DNA of 64,000 nt from Fusibacillus kribbianus (GTDB taxonomy: Bacteria; Bacillota; Clostridia; Lachnospirales; Lachnospiraceae): NCBI RefSeq assembly GCF_030053595.1, contig NZ_JASGBQ010000009.1:1-64000 (forward strand), given 5' to 3'. The translations under genes and the position numbers were made by a program. The number at the start of each line of letters is the position of its first letter. The stretch's first letter is position 1. Positions 53,266 to 61,769 of this stretch are shown piece by piece. The notes under the pieces are model-generated. The model was not told the origin of the DNA. It worked only from the letters and a program-made list of their open reading frames with translations, and searched no databases.

Positions 53266-54069
53266 ATGCATTCCTATCAGGCTGTTTTCTGTGATATAGA
53301 CGGTACGCTTCTGACCAGCGATCACCGGATCACTGCAGATACAAAAGAGAAAATCCGGCAGCTTCACCACTCCGGCATTCCGTTTATCCTGGTTTCCGCC
53401 AGGATCCCTGCGGCCATTTATCCCATTCAGGACGAGCTTGGGATCCGGGCACCCATGATCAGCTACGGGGGCGCCCTCGTTCTCGATGAAAACCGGCAGC
53501 CAGTCCTTGACCTGGGGCTTTCCCAGTCCCTTCTGCCTGCTCTGCAGAAAGCTCTGCCGCCGGAAAGCCCTGAGTGCTGCTTCTGCACCTATTCCTACGA
53601 CACCTGGATCGCAGCCGACAAATGCCACCCCCTGGTCCGGCAGGAAGCGGAAATCACCGGTGTACCCGCCGCAGGCGGCTCTGTCTTCGAGCTTTTAGCT
53701 CCCGACGCGCCGATCCATAAGCTTCTCGGCTTTGGTCCCTGCAGCCTTCTGGATGACACTGCCGTCCGGCTGAAAAAACAGTTTCCCCAGTGTGCCGTTT
53801 ACAAATCCGCGCCTCATCTTCTGGAGATCATGGACGGCCGAGCCTCCAAATCCGGAGCTATCCACAGTCTCTGTGAAAAACTGGGGATTTCTCCACAGGA
53901 TACAGTCTCCTTTGGGGATAACTACAACGATATGGACATGCTGCGGGCCACCGGTCACAGCGTAGCCATGGGAAATGCACCCGCTGAGGTAAAAGCCTCC
54001 GCCCGGGAGATCACCGCCGACAATGACCACGAAGGCCTGCTTCAGGCTTTAAACCGTCTGTTTTCCTGA
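53266..54069 (+). CDS. Cof-type HAD hydrolase
   Basis: The 267-residue protein (ATG at 53266 behind TTGGAGG) has HAD motif I FCDIDGTLL, a C2B cap typical of the Cof subfamily, motif III lysine in SKSGAIHSLCEKLG and motif IV SFGDNYNDMDML. Such enzymes dephosphorylate sugar phosphates, FMN or thiamine intermediates. It is co-transcribed with the IclR regulator gene 14 bases downstream, so it may be part of a regulated sugar pathway. Confidence 0.92.
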   Translation: MHSYQAVFCDIDGTLLTSDHRITADTKEKIRQLHHSGIPFILVSARIPAAIYPIQDELGIRAPMISYGGALVLDENRQPVLDLGLSQSLLPALQKALPPESPECCFCTYSYDTWIAADKCHPLVRQEAEITGVPAAGGSVFELLAPDAPIHKLLGFGPCSLLDDTAVRLKKQFPQCAVYKSAPHLLEIMDGRASKSGAIHSLCEKLGISPQDTVSFGDNYNDMDMLRATGHSVAMGNAPAEVKASAREITADNDHEGLLQALNRLFS

Positions 54070-54083
54070 AAGGAGATCGCATT

Positions 54084-54854
54084 TTGAACGAAGAAATCGT
54101 AATCGTTCCCGCTGTCATGCGGGCTCTCAATATAATAGAAGCCCTTTTTTCCGACTCTGAGCCCAAATCCCTGAGCGATCTTTCCAGGGAACTGAACATC
54201 CCGACCGCCTCCCTGTTCCGGATCATGAAAAATCTGGCCAGCAGGGAATATGTGACTGTCCTGGAAGGCAGCCCTCTCCGTTATACCATCGGCCATAAGC
54301 CCTTTCAGCTGGTGACCGATTACCGGAACCGGGTGGATAAAAAAAGCATCATCAAACCGATCATGCAGGAATTGACCACCAGGACAAATCAGACAGCCCA
54401 GTATGCCGTTTTCCAGAACGGTCAGTTCCTCTATATCGAACAGGCACTGTCTGCCGCCGAGCTGAATGTCCTGGCCCAGCTTTACACGCCCCTGGAGATC
54501 AATACAAGTGCCGGGGCAAAGATCCTTTTGGCCAACCTGCCAAAGGACATCAGAGAACAATATCTTTCCGGTGTGACCCTCCGAAAGCGTACCGTCCACA
54601 CCATTGACAGCATGGAGGAACTGAAGGCAGAGCTGGAGCTCTCCAGAAAACGCGGCTACGGCTTTGACAATGAAGAGTTTACCATCGGCATCGGCTGTAT
54701 GGCGGTACCCGTATTTGACAGCGACGGCCAGTGCTGCGGCGCCATCGGTGTCACCGGTTACATTGAAGATTACCGAACCCCCGAAAATTTTGAATATATC
54801 CGGCGATGCCTTTTGGAGGCGTCCACAGAGATCCACAGAAAGCTGACTCTGTAG
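54084..54854 (+). CDS. IclR family transcriptional regulator
   Basis: The 256-residue regulator starts at a TTG with AAAGGAGATCG ahead. It has an N-terminal winged helix (about 8-70: RALNIIEALF, LSDLSRELNIPTASLFRIMKNL) and a C-terminal GAF-like effector domain with GCMAVPVFD and GAIGVTG. IclR proteins usually control catabolic operons in response to a small acid. It follows the Cof hydrolase and may control it or the divergent AroE-like gene. Confidence 0.92.
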   Translation: MNEEIVIVPAVMRALNIIEALFSDSEPKSLSDLSRELNIPTASLFRIMKNLASREYVTVLEGSPLRYTIGHKPFQLVTDYRNRVDKKSIIKPIMQELTTRTNQTAQYAVFQNGQFLYIEQALSAAELNVLAQLYTPLEINTSAGAKILLANLPKDIREQYLSGVTLRKRTVHTIDSMEELKAELELSRKRGYGFDNEEFTIGIGCMAVPVFDSDGQCCGAIGVTGYIEDYRTPENFEYIRRCLLEASTEIHRKLTL

Positions 54855-54885
54855 CCGATTGAAAAATACAACCAATCAGGGGCTG

Positions 54886-55197
54886 TTATCTCCCGTCGGC
54901 TGTCTTTGCGCTCACCCATACCTTGAAGCTGGTTTCACTCAAATCATGGTTCTCCGCAGATACAACACCGTACAGTTCGCCGTTTTCGGTGATCAGTGTA
55001 AGGTCCGAGGCGCCCATTTGTTCAAACTCATAACCGTAAAGGGCATCGGTTGCGCCCTCAGGCAAAGTAATGCTGAATTTGTCAAGCACAATACCGTCTG
55101 AACTCAAATATGTTACATTCCCTGCTTTATCGGTAAGTTTTGCATAAATGATCCATTCGTTATATGGAAGATTCCCCCTTCTCTGGCAATAGTAGAA
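54886..55197 (-). pseudogene. C-terminal relic of a repetitive cell-surface (Ig-like) protein
   Basis: A minus-strand frame is open from 55197 to a stop at 54886 but has no ATG; upstream it is closed by a stop. The translated piece contains YNEWIIYAKLTDKAGNVTY and LSSDGIVLD, which are phrases typical of bacterial Ig-like or cell-wall repeat domains, and ends ...FKVWVSAKTADGR. No promoter, start or anchoring motif is present. I read it as the decayed tail of a former surface protein. The gap on either side (54855-55383) is otherwise empty except for a terminator. Confidence 0.65.
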
Positions 55198-55297
55198 TGG
55201 TCATTTATAATATCCTGTTTTCACTTTGCAATGTCAACAGGATATTGTTCTGATAAGCAGAAAAACAGAAATTGTAGCCATGTATTATAAATAACAA

Positions 55298-55344
55298 TGC
55301 CCCGTTTGCTGAACTGTGCTTCGCGCAGAACAGCAGACAGGGCA
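55298..55344. terminator. Long hairpin terminator after the polyferredoxin gene
   Basis: TGCCCCGTTTGCTGAACTG pairs imperfectly over about 22 bases with its partner across a TTCG loop. On the plus strand a run of six T follows four bases later; on the minus strand a looser T-rich tract follows. It ends the ferredoxin transcript and may also stop the opposite one. Confidence 0.75.
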
Positions 55345-55383
55345 TCGGTTTTTTCAGACAGCAGCTTCTCTGTTTTTATTTTC

Positions 55384-55770
55384 TTAGCTCTCTACAACCT
55401 CAAGAACATCTGCAGGACATGCCTTTGCACAGATACCGCAGGCGATGCACTTGGTAGGGTTGGAAGCACCGGCAGGCATTACCATCACGTGCATAGGACA
55501 TGCCTCCACACATTTGCCGCAGCCTACGCAGGCCTTCTTATCGATCACATATGTACCCTTTGCGTTCTGCTTGATGGCTCCGTGCTCACAGGTTCTCGCG
55601 CACTTCCCGCACTGGATGCAGGTAGCAGGCTTTACAACGCCATTCTTCTCACCGATCCTGATGCAGGATTTGTCCGGATCAAACTCCTTGTAGAATGCCT
55701 CAGAACATGCAATTACACAGCCAAGACAAGCCATGCACTCTGCGCCCTTTTTCACTGTCAGCTTTTTCAT
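55384..55770 (-). CDS. Four-cluster polyferredoxin (CooF/HydN-like electron carrier)
   Basis: The 128-residue protein (ATG at 55770, GGAGG upstream) holds four CxxCxxCxxxC motifs: CMACLGCVIAC, CIQCGKCARTC, CVGCGKCVEAC and CIACGICAKAC. These sixteen cysteines should bind four [4Fe-4S] clusters. The first motif, close to the N-terminus, is typical of CooF/HydN-type subunits that pass electrons between dehydrogenases and hydrogenases. No partner oxidoreductase gene is adjacent. It has its own promoter (55882-55910) and terminator, so it is a single-gene unit. Confidence 0.92.
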   Translation of the reverse strand: MKKLTVKKGAECMACLGCVIACSEAFYKEFDPDKSCIRIGEKNGVVKPATCIQCGKCARTCEHGAIKQNAKGTYVIDKKACVGCGKCVEACPMHVMVMPAGASNPTKCIACGICAKACPADVLEVVES

Positions 55771-55881
55771 GAAATTTCCTCCTATCACATTTTCATTTGT
55801 TTCATATTCTTTTTTCATTACACTTCCGTACCTGCCCGCAGGACATAGATCGAGAACCGCCCCGGGCATAGTTGTAAATAC

Positions 55882-55910
55882 ACTATACCATATTGTTTAA
55901 AAGATAACAA
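55882..55910 (-). promoter_or_regulatory. Sigma-A promoter of the polyferredoxin gene
   Basis: TTGTTA (55910-55905) and TATAGT (55887-55882) are 17 bases apart on the minus strand. The leader of about 105 bases contains no hairpin that I find convincing. Confidence 0.75.
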
Positions 55911-55965
55911 GGAATATTTTCTCTTCTGCCTCTATCCTTAAAACTCTCTCTGTTCCACCAACACT

Positions 55966-56110
55966 CTATAGCAGTCCATCCAAAATAATGTGAGTCGCTA
56001 CCGCCGCAATCTCACTTTTCCGCCTTGCGGCGGTATTCCGCAGTCTATCCTGCGGATCCATGCCTTTTACTAATTTATTCTCATCGCCACTCCAAAATCC
56101 ACTGCATCCG
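55966..56110. repeat. Candidate dispersed intergenic repeat with nested palindromes
   Basis: The gap after rsmI contains TCCGCAG/CTGCGGA and CCGCC/GGCGG hairpins plus CCGCCGCAATCTC, in a compact block. A frame through it would read ...VKGMDPQDRLRNTAARR..., a phrase I remember from many short spurious ORFs in related genomes, which suggests a repeated element rather than a gene. No transposase is present. The recollection is not a search result. Confidence 0.45.
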
Positions 56111-56122
56111 ACGGCAGGCTTC

Positions 56123-56959
56123 TCACAGCAGCCCCTGATACACATCCCGCTTTGAAATCCCTCTGTCCTTGGCAACCATCCGCATGGCCTCTTTTTTGTC
56201 AATACCCTGCCTCAGATAATGGTTCATATGCTCGGAAAGGGTCATGGCCTCCCAGGCCTTAAAGCCCTCCTCCTTAAGCTCCTGCCTGCTTTTTCCCTCA
56301 ATGACAAGCACCTGCTCTCCCCGGGGCACCTCTGCCTGGAACCGGCTCACAGCCTCAGAAAGAGTCATCTGAAACACCTGCTCATAAGTCTTCGTCAGCT
56401 CCTTACAGATGGAGATCCTGCGGTTTCCCAGAGCCCCGTATAACTCCTCCAGGGTCTTTAACAGGTGATGGGGCGCTTCGTAGACGATTATAGTCCGCGT
56501 CTCATTTTTAAGCTCCTCCAGGATCTCCCTCCGTTCCTTTTTATCTGCCGGGAGGAATGCCTCAAAGCAGAATCTCCTGGTGGGAAGCCCGGAAATCGTC
56601 AGAGCCGTCACACAGGCCGCCGGCCCCGGAAGGGAGGTCAGAGGGATCCCCGCCTCATAACACTGGCGCACCAGCTCCTCCCCGGGATCTGAGATCGCCG
56701 GAGTCCCCGCGTCGGTCACCAGTGCCACGGATACTCCCGCCTCCATCTGCTCCACCAGATACCTGGCCTTATCCACCTTGTTGTATTCGTGATAGCTGGT
56801 CATAGGCGTCCTGATATCAAAATGATTCAACAGCTTAATGGTGTTTCTCGTATCCTCCGCTGCGATCAGATCCACCTCTTTTAAGGTGCGCAGCACCCGC
56901 AGCGTAATATCCTCCAGATTCCCGATGGGCGTCGCACAAATGTAAAGCTGACCTGCCAT
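56123..56959 (-). CDS. rsmI: 16S rRNA (cytidine-1402-2'-O)-methyltransferase
   Basis: The 278-residue enzyme methylates the ribose of C1402 of 16S rRNA. It has the tetrapyrrole-methylase fold with LYICATPIGNLEDITLR, the SAM loop VTDAGTPAISDPG and GLPTRRFCFEAFLP, all typical of RsmI. I use the ATG at 56959; GGAAGG lies about 10 bases ahead. It is the last gene of the yaaO-yabC-like cluster, 48 bases after trmN6. Confidence 0.96.
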   Translation of the reverse strand: MAGQLYICATPIGNLEDITLRVLRTLKEVDLIAAEDTRNTIKLLNHFDIRTPMTSYHEYNKVDKARYLVEQMEAGVSVALVTDAGTPAISDPGEELVRQCYEAGIPLTSLPGPAACVTALTISGLPTRRFCFEAFLPADKKERREILEELKNETRTIIVYEAPHHLLKTLEELYGALGNRRISICKELTKTYEQVFQMTLSEAVSRFQAEVPRGEQVLVIEGKSRQELKEEGFKAWEAMTLSEHMNHYLRQGIDKKEAMRMVAKDRGISKRDVYQGLL

Positions 56960-57007
56960 GGTCCCATGACCTTCCTTTCTCAGATTTCCCACTTAAAATC
57001 GTACCGC

Positions 57008-57748
57008 TCAATACCCGTATATCTCATAAATTTCCTTTGTATAAACGCCCGGATGCTCGTAGACGATGACAGGAGCCTCCACCCGCATCTGGGGACGCCC
57101 GCCCCGAAAAGCCTCCACAAGCACCATGTTCGCCTCCTCATGGACGAAAGGATGGACAAATTTCATCCGTTTGGGCTCCAGCTTATACTTTCGCATGGTC
57201 TCAAAAAGCTCCGTCAGACGGTGGGGTCGGTGGACCAGATAAAACCGTCCTCCGGGCACCAGAAGCGCCGCCGCCTCCCTGGCCACGTCGTCAAAGGTAC
57301 ACAGAAGCTCATGGCGGGCAATGGCCTTGGGCTCCTCCGGATTTTTGAGTCCGTGATTCTGATTCATATAAGGCGGATTGCAGGTAACCACATCAAAAGA
57401 AGCCTTTCCGAAAATCTTCGAGGCCTCCTTTAAATCTCCCGCCACAATGGTAATTTTGTCTTCCAGACCATTGAGCGCCACACTGCGCCCGGCCATGTCC
57501 GCCATATCCTCCTGGATCTCCAGTCCGGTAAAATGCTCCCCCTCCGTTTTGGCTTCCATGAGAATGGGAATGATGCCGGTGCCGGTCCCAAGATCCAGCA
57601 CCCTCTCTCCCTTTCCGGCCCTTGCAAAGCCGGACAGAAGCACCGCGTCCATGCCGAAGCAGAATTTTTTCTCATTTTGAATGATCCGGTAACCGTTCCG
57701 CTCCAGATCATCGATGCGTTCGTGTTCTAAAATCTCAATTTGCGCCAA
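57008..57748 (-). CDS. tRNA1(Val) (adenine-37-N6)-methyltransferase-like protein (YabB/YfiC)
   Basis: I start the 246-residue protein at the TTG at 57748, which overlaps the end of the PSP1 gene by 14 bases and has AAGGAAAG ahead; the longer frame beyond it is an overlap. It shows the SAM motif VLDLGTGTGIIPILM and the catalytic VVTCNPPYMN of N6-adenine methylases. The context (yaaT-yabB-yabC order) supports TrmN6/YabB. RNA target is inferred from the family. Confidence 0.9.
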   Translation of the reverse strand: MAQIEILEHERIDDLERNGYRIIQNEKKFCFGMDAVLLSGFARAGKGERVLDLGTGTGIIPILMEAKTEGEHFTGLEIQEDMADMAGRSVALNGLEDKITIVAGDLKEASKIFGKASFDVVTCNPPYMNQNHGLKNPEEPKAIARHELLCTFDDVAREAAALLVPGGRFYLVHRPHRLTELFETMRKYKLEPKRMKFVHPFVHEEANMVLVEAFRGGRPQMRVEAPVIVYEHPGVYTKEIYEIYGY

Positions 57749-58655
57749 GCTTTGACTTTCCTTCCTTTTTCTCCAGAGCCTCCAGCTTCTTAAGCTCCTG
57801 CTCCTCCTTCTTGTCCAGCTTTTCCTTATCCTTCTTTTTGCGGGGGCGGAAACGGAGCTGCTCCGCTTTATACTCCCGGATATCCTTCTCGTCGTTGTCC
57901 AGGAATACAATGACCTTCACCATCTGGCGAAGCACATTGACGCTGGCAACCTCGCCCTTCAGGCCGTCATCGGTGGTCACATGATCCCCCACGTTGGGAA
58001 GCTTGCTGTTGAGATAACGGTAGGTCTCCTCTTCATTCTTCAGACAGCACATGAGCCTGCCGCAGGTGCCGGAGATCTTGGTCGGGTTCAGGGAAAGATT
58101 CTGTTCCTTGGCCATCTTGATGGACACGGGGATAAACTCCGACAGATACGAATGGCAGCAGAGGGCTCTTCCGCAGATCCCCACTCCGCCCAGAATCTTT
58201 GTCTCATCCCGGACACCGATCTGACGCAGCTCGATCCTTGTCTTGAACACCGAGGCCAGATCCTTCACCAGCTCGCGGAAATCGATACGCCCGTCAGCCG
58301 TGAAATAAAACAGCACCTTATTGTTGTCAAAGGTGTATTCCGCGTCGATGAGCTTCATCTCGAGATTGTGCTTTTCGATCTTCTTCTGGCAGATCTTAAA
58401 GGCTTCCCGCTCTTTTTTCCTGTTCTTTTCCTCTATGGCATCGTCCTCTTTCGTTGCGATTCGGAGCACCGGCTTTAAGGGCTGAACGACCTTGTCGTCC
58501 TCCACCTCTTTTTCTCCCATTACCACATAGCCGTATTCCACGCCTCTGGCGGTCTCCACAATGACGTTCTGTCCCTTTTTGATCTTCAGATCGCTGGGAG
58601 CAAAAAAATATATTTTACCTGCCGTGCGGAACCGCACGCCTATTACCTTCGTCAT
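57735..58655 (-). CDS. PSP1-domain protein YaaT/RicT
   Basis: The 306-residue protein contains the PSP1 domain with conserved Cys clusters GVGICGRALCCHSY and ISGTCGRLMCCLKNEE, which hold Fe-S ligands in the RicA-RicF-RicT complex, and a Lys/Glu-rich C-terminal tail (about 265-306). In Bacillus the complex promotes sporulation phosphorelay and mRNA processing through RNase Y. The ATG overlaps the holB stop by four bases. Confidence 0.93.
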   Translation of the reverse strand: MTKVIGVRFRTAGKIYFFAPSDLKIKKGQNVIVETARGVEYGYVVMGEKEVEDDKVVQPLKPVLRIATKEDDAIEEKNRKKEREAFKICQKKIEKHNLEMKLIDAEYTFDNNKVLFYFTADGRIDFRELVKDLASVFKTRIELRQIGVRDETKILGGVGICGRALCCHSYLSEFIPVSIKMAKEQNLSLNPTKISGTCGRLMCCLKNEEETYRYLNSKLPNVGDHVTTDDGLKGEVASVNVLRQMVKVIVFLDNDEKDIREYKAEQLRFRPRKKKDKEKLDKKEEQELKKLEALEKKEGKSKLGAN

Positions 58656-59647
58656 ACAATATTCTCCTTCATTACCAGAAGCATGAGCTCCATGGCCAGT
58701 TCAAAATTCACATTGGCATCCAGCCGCACCTTGACCTTGTCGATGGCCTTCAGGATCTTCTCGATCCCGTCAAAGGAGCTGTGGTCTGCAATCTTCCTGA
58801 TATATTTATATTCATCCTTAAAAATGAACAGCGAAGTATCCTTCGTAGCCTTGAACATCAGAATATCCCGGAACCAGAGCTGCATAAAATCCAGGCAGTC
58901 GTTAATATTCAGATTGGCTTCCTTCATCTCCTTGAGGGCTGCCGCCATTTCATAGACCGGCATATCCATCACATGCTTCAGAAGATGAAGAACGATCTCC
59001 TGCATCTGCACAAATTCCTCTGAGCCGGAAAGGGCAATGGCCCGCCCCAGGTTTCCCCTTGCAAAAGCGGTACAGACATCCGCCTGATGGTCGGACACCT
59101 TCTCATGGTCCTTCAGATACCCCTTGATGACATGGTCATAGAGAGGCTTCAGCTTGAGGATCGTACATCTGGAAAGAACCGTCGGCAGAAATCCCTCCGC
59201 ATTTGTGGTCAGGAAAAATAACACCGCGTATTCCGGCGGCTCCTCAATGGTTTTTAACAGAGCATTCTGTGCCTGTGCCGTCAAAAGCTCCGCCTGATCC
59301 ACGATATAGATCTTGTAGGGGCTGCTGTAAGGCTTAATGGTCACATCGTTGATGATCTGCTCCCGCACATCGTCCACGCCGATGCTGCCGGGCTTCTCAT
59401 GGCGCACATAGACCACATCGGGATGATTTCCGCTCAGAAACTGGCGGCAGGAATGGCACACGCCGCAGGGCTCCGCCGTGCCGCTCTCACACTGAAGAGC
59501 CATGGCAAAGGCATTTGCCAGGGTCTTTCTTCCCATGCCGGCCTCGCCGGTCAGTATATACGCATGGGACACCTGACGACGCTCCAATGCATTCTTAAAA
59601 TATTCTTTTATCTGCTCGTGGCCTAAAATATCCTCAAATCTCAACAT
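58652..59647 (-). CDS. holB: DNA polymerase III delta-prime subunit
   Basis: This 331-residue clamp-loader subunit has the AAA+ fold with a P-loop GEAGMGRKT (34-42), in which the usual GK is GRK, a four-Cys zinc module (C53, C61, C64, C67), and the sensor-1-like LTTNAEGFLPTVLSRC. Delta prime does not need to hydrolyse ATP, so the altered P-loop is acceptable. It is flanked by the kinase-like gene upstream and yaaT downstream, as in Bacillus. Confidence 0.95.
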   Translation of the reverse strand: MLRFEDILGHEQIKEYFKNALERRQVSHAYILTGEAGMGRKTLANAFAMALQCESGTAEPCGVCHSCRQFLSGNHPDVVYVRHEKPGSIGVDDVREQIINDVTIKPYSSPYKIYIVDQAELLTAQAQNALLKTIEEPPEYAVLFFLTTNAEGFLPTVLSRCTILKLKPLYDHVIKGYLKDHEKVSDHQADVCTAFARGNLGRAIALSGSEEFVQMQEIVLHLLKHVMDMPVYEMAAALKEMKEANLNINDCLDFMQLWFRDILMFKATKDTSLFIFKDEYKYIRKIADHSSFDGIEKILKAIDKVKVRLDANVNFELAMELMLLVMKENIV

Positions 59648-59673
59648 CCTGTACGCCCCCTTTGTGTTCTTCC

Positions 59674-60288
59674 TCAGTATAACATACTTTCCTTCTGCTT
59701 TTCAAGAATAACAGCCTTTATCTCTTCCACACAGGATGCAATTTCCACATTTTCAAACACCCGGTCAATTCCCAGCCGTTTAAGATTCTCCTCCCGGAAA
59801 TCCTCGCTGTCCGCAAGGAATCTGCGGCAAAGCTCCGCATAATGGGGTTCAGCCTGAAGCTGCTCCCGTCTCACTGCCCGAAGAAGACGTTCTCCGTCCT
59901 CCACCTCAATATAAAGAGGCACCATGATCCTCTGCCCGCGCGCCTCAAAATATTCCTTCACCGTCTCGTAGGACTCCAGGGTCCCGATCATCAGATAACT
60001 GTGAGAGGCGAGATCGATCTGTCCGTCATCCAGGGTAAAATAACTCCAGGGTCCAAAAACCGTATCGTAGGTCCTGCACTCAATGACCCGGCCCTCCGCC
60101 TTCTTCCCCGCAAGGAACCCGGCATCCCGGAAAAAATATTCCCGGCCTTCCTCCTCACCGCTGCGCATGGGCCTTGTGGTATACATGGTAACTGTTTTAA
60201 GCGCCAGCTCCTGATCGGCTGCCAGCATACGAAAAATGCTGTCCTTGCCGGACGCACTCTTTCCCATAATGTAAAAGATCCTGCCCAA
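59674..60288 (-). CDS. Guanylate kinase-like protein in the tmk position
   Basis: The 204-residue protein begins at a TTG with GGAGGTG ahead. It has the P-loop GKSASGKDS (9-17) and the GMP-binding segment TTRPMRSGEEEGREYFF (37-53) of guanylate kinases, so it should transfer phosphate to GMP or a related nucleotide. In Bacillus this slot of the yaaO-holB cluster holds thymidylate kinase (tmk). It differs from housekeeping Gmk and may be a paralogue with another role. Confidence 0.8.
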   Translation of the reverse strand: MGRIFYIMGKSASGKDSIFRMLAADQELALKTVTMYTTRPMRSGEEEGREYFFRDAGFLAGKKAEGRVIECRTYDTVFGPWSYFTLDDGQIDLASHSYLMIGTLESYETVKEYFEARGQRIMVPLYIEVEDGERLLRAVRREQLQAEPHYAELCRRFLADSEDFREENLKRLGIDRVFENVEIASCVEEIKAVILEKQKESMLY

Positions 60289-60317
60289 GGAGGCACCTCC
60301 TTCTTTATGTTCCTCTG

Positions 60318-61760
60318 TCAGTTGTCTGACAAATGCTCCTCTTCCACCGTCAAAAGCCGGTCTCCATCGGGGCTTTCCGGTCCGAGAATGGAAAGTCCGT
60401 GGTTCCGGTATGCAGAAAGCACCGAAAGTACCTCCCCGGTGATCCGCTCTCCCGGCGCCAGAACCGGGATCCCCGGGGGATAAATATAAGCAAATTCTCC
60501 GGAGATTCTTCCCTCACATTCTGCAATGTCCAGGGAACACAGGCTGCTTTCCATGGCCGCTGCCGGTGTCAGGACCACCTGAGGCTCCGGCAGTGAAACT
60601 GCAAAAAGAGCACGGTCCTCCCCGGAACGCCGCAGTTCTTCGCAAAAACGGTCCAGGTCCGCCAGTGCCCCAAAAAGGCTTTGAAAAGCTTCCTCCTCAT
60701 CGGCCACCGACGTCATCAGGATCACATACGTCTCCGTGCACATTTCCGGCTGAATGCGGTACTGGGTCCGCAGCCTGCCATAGAGCTCCGGTCCCGCAAG
60801 CCCATCGGCACGGATCACCAGCTTGGACGGATCCAGACAAAAAGCTCCTGCCTCCCTGTCCGAAAAAAGCCGGATATGAGACAGGCCTTTGATCTTATTC
60901 CTCAAGCCGCCAAGCGCTTCCTCATAAACCGCCATGGCCCGCTGGCCCTCTTCTCCCGCCATATAGGAAATGCAGGAATCTATGGACGCCAGAAAAACAT
61001 AAGAGGGACTGGAGCTTTGATACACCTGCAGATACCATTCCAGGCGCTTCTCATCCACAAACTCTGATTTTTTATGAAGAACCGCCGTCTGAGTCAGGGA
61101 CGGCAGTGTTTTGTGAAGGCTTTCAATAACAAGATCCGCCCCCATCGAGAGCGCAGACGCCGGAAATGATCCGCGCCCAAACTGAAAATGCGCCCCGTGG
61201 GCCGCATCAATGATCACCGGAATCCCGTACCTGTGGACGATCCGGCAGACTGCTTCCACATCCGAACAGATCCCCTCGTAGGTGGGAGAGGTCAGAAGCA
61301 CCGCTTTGCTATCCGGATTTTTAAGAAGAAGCTCCTCCACAAGCTCAGGAGACACCGGACCGCTCATTCCCCACTGAGGAACGCCGTCCGGACAGAGATA
61401 GACCGGCACAAGACCGCGCAAAATCAGGCCATGGTACACTGACTTGTGGCAGTTTCTGGCCACAAGGATCTTTCCGCCTGCCGGCACACAGGCCGATATG
61501 GCCGCCAGAAGCCCGCAACTGCTGCCGTTTACCAGAAAATAGCTTTTTTCCGATCCGTAAACTGCTGCCGCCTGCTCCATGGACTCCTTCAGGATCCCTT
61601 CCGGATGATGAAGATTGTCAAAGCCGTCTATTTCCGTAATATCAAAGGAATAAGGATTTTCAAAAGAAAACCGCTCCCCTTTTCGTTTATGGCCCGGCAT
61701 ATGGAACGGAATATCCTCTCCGTTCCCATATGCCTTAAGCCTCTCATATAAATTCGCCAT
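60318..61760 (-). CDS. Orn/Lys/Arg decarboxylase-family PLP enzyme (YaaO-like)
   Basis: The 480-residue fold-type I enzyme has the PLP site: D185 and H188 in VIIDAAHGAHF and Schiff-base K217 in ESLHKTLPSLTQ. A smaller C-terminal domain follows (about 385-480). It is the short form without the N-terminal wing domain, like Bacillus YaaO/SpeA. It should decarboxylate arginine, lysine or ornithine to a polyamine. It heads the cluster and begins 9 bases after the C_GCAxxG gene. Confidence 0.92.
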   Translation of the reverse strand: MANLYERLKAYGNGEDIPFHMPGHKRKGERFSFENPYSFDITEIDGFDNLHHPEGILKESMEQAAAVYGSEKSYFLVNGSSCGLLAAISACVPAGGKILVARNCHKSVYHGLILRGLVPVYLCPDGVPQWGMSGPVSPELVEELLLKNPDSKAVLLTSPTYEGICSDVEAVCRIVHRYGIPVIIDAAHGAHFQFGRGSFPASALSMGADLVIESLHKTLPSLTQTAVLHKKSEFVDEKRLEWYLQVYQSSSPSYVFLASIDSCISYMAGEEGQRAMAVYEEALGGLRNKIKGLSHIRLFSDREAGAFCLDPSKLVIRADGLAGPELYGRLRTQYRIQPEMCTETYVILMTSVADEEEAFQSLFGALADLDRFCEELRRSGEDRALFAVSLPEPQVVLTPAAAMESSLCSLDIAECEGRISGEFAYIYPPGIPVLAPGERITGEVLSVLSAYRNHGLSILGPESPDGDRLLTVEEEHLSDN

Positions 61761-61769
61761 GCTGTCCGA

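Noticed and set aside
55966-56202. 78-codon minus-strand frame overlapping the end of rsmI
   Set aside because: It overlaps the rsmI C-terminus, lacks a ribosome-binding site and runs through palindromic intergenic DNA.
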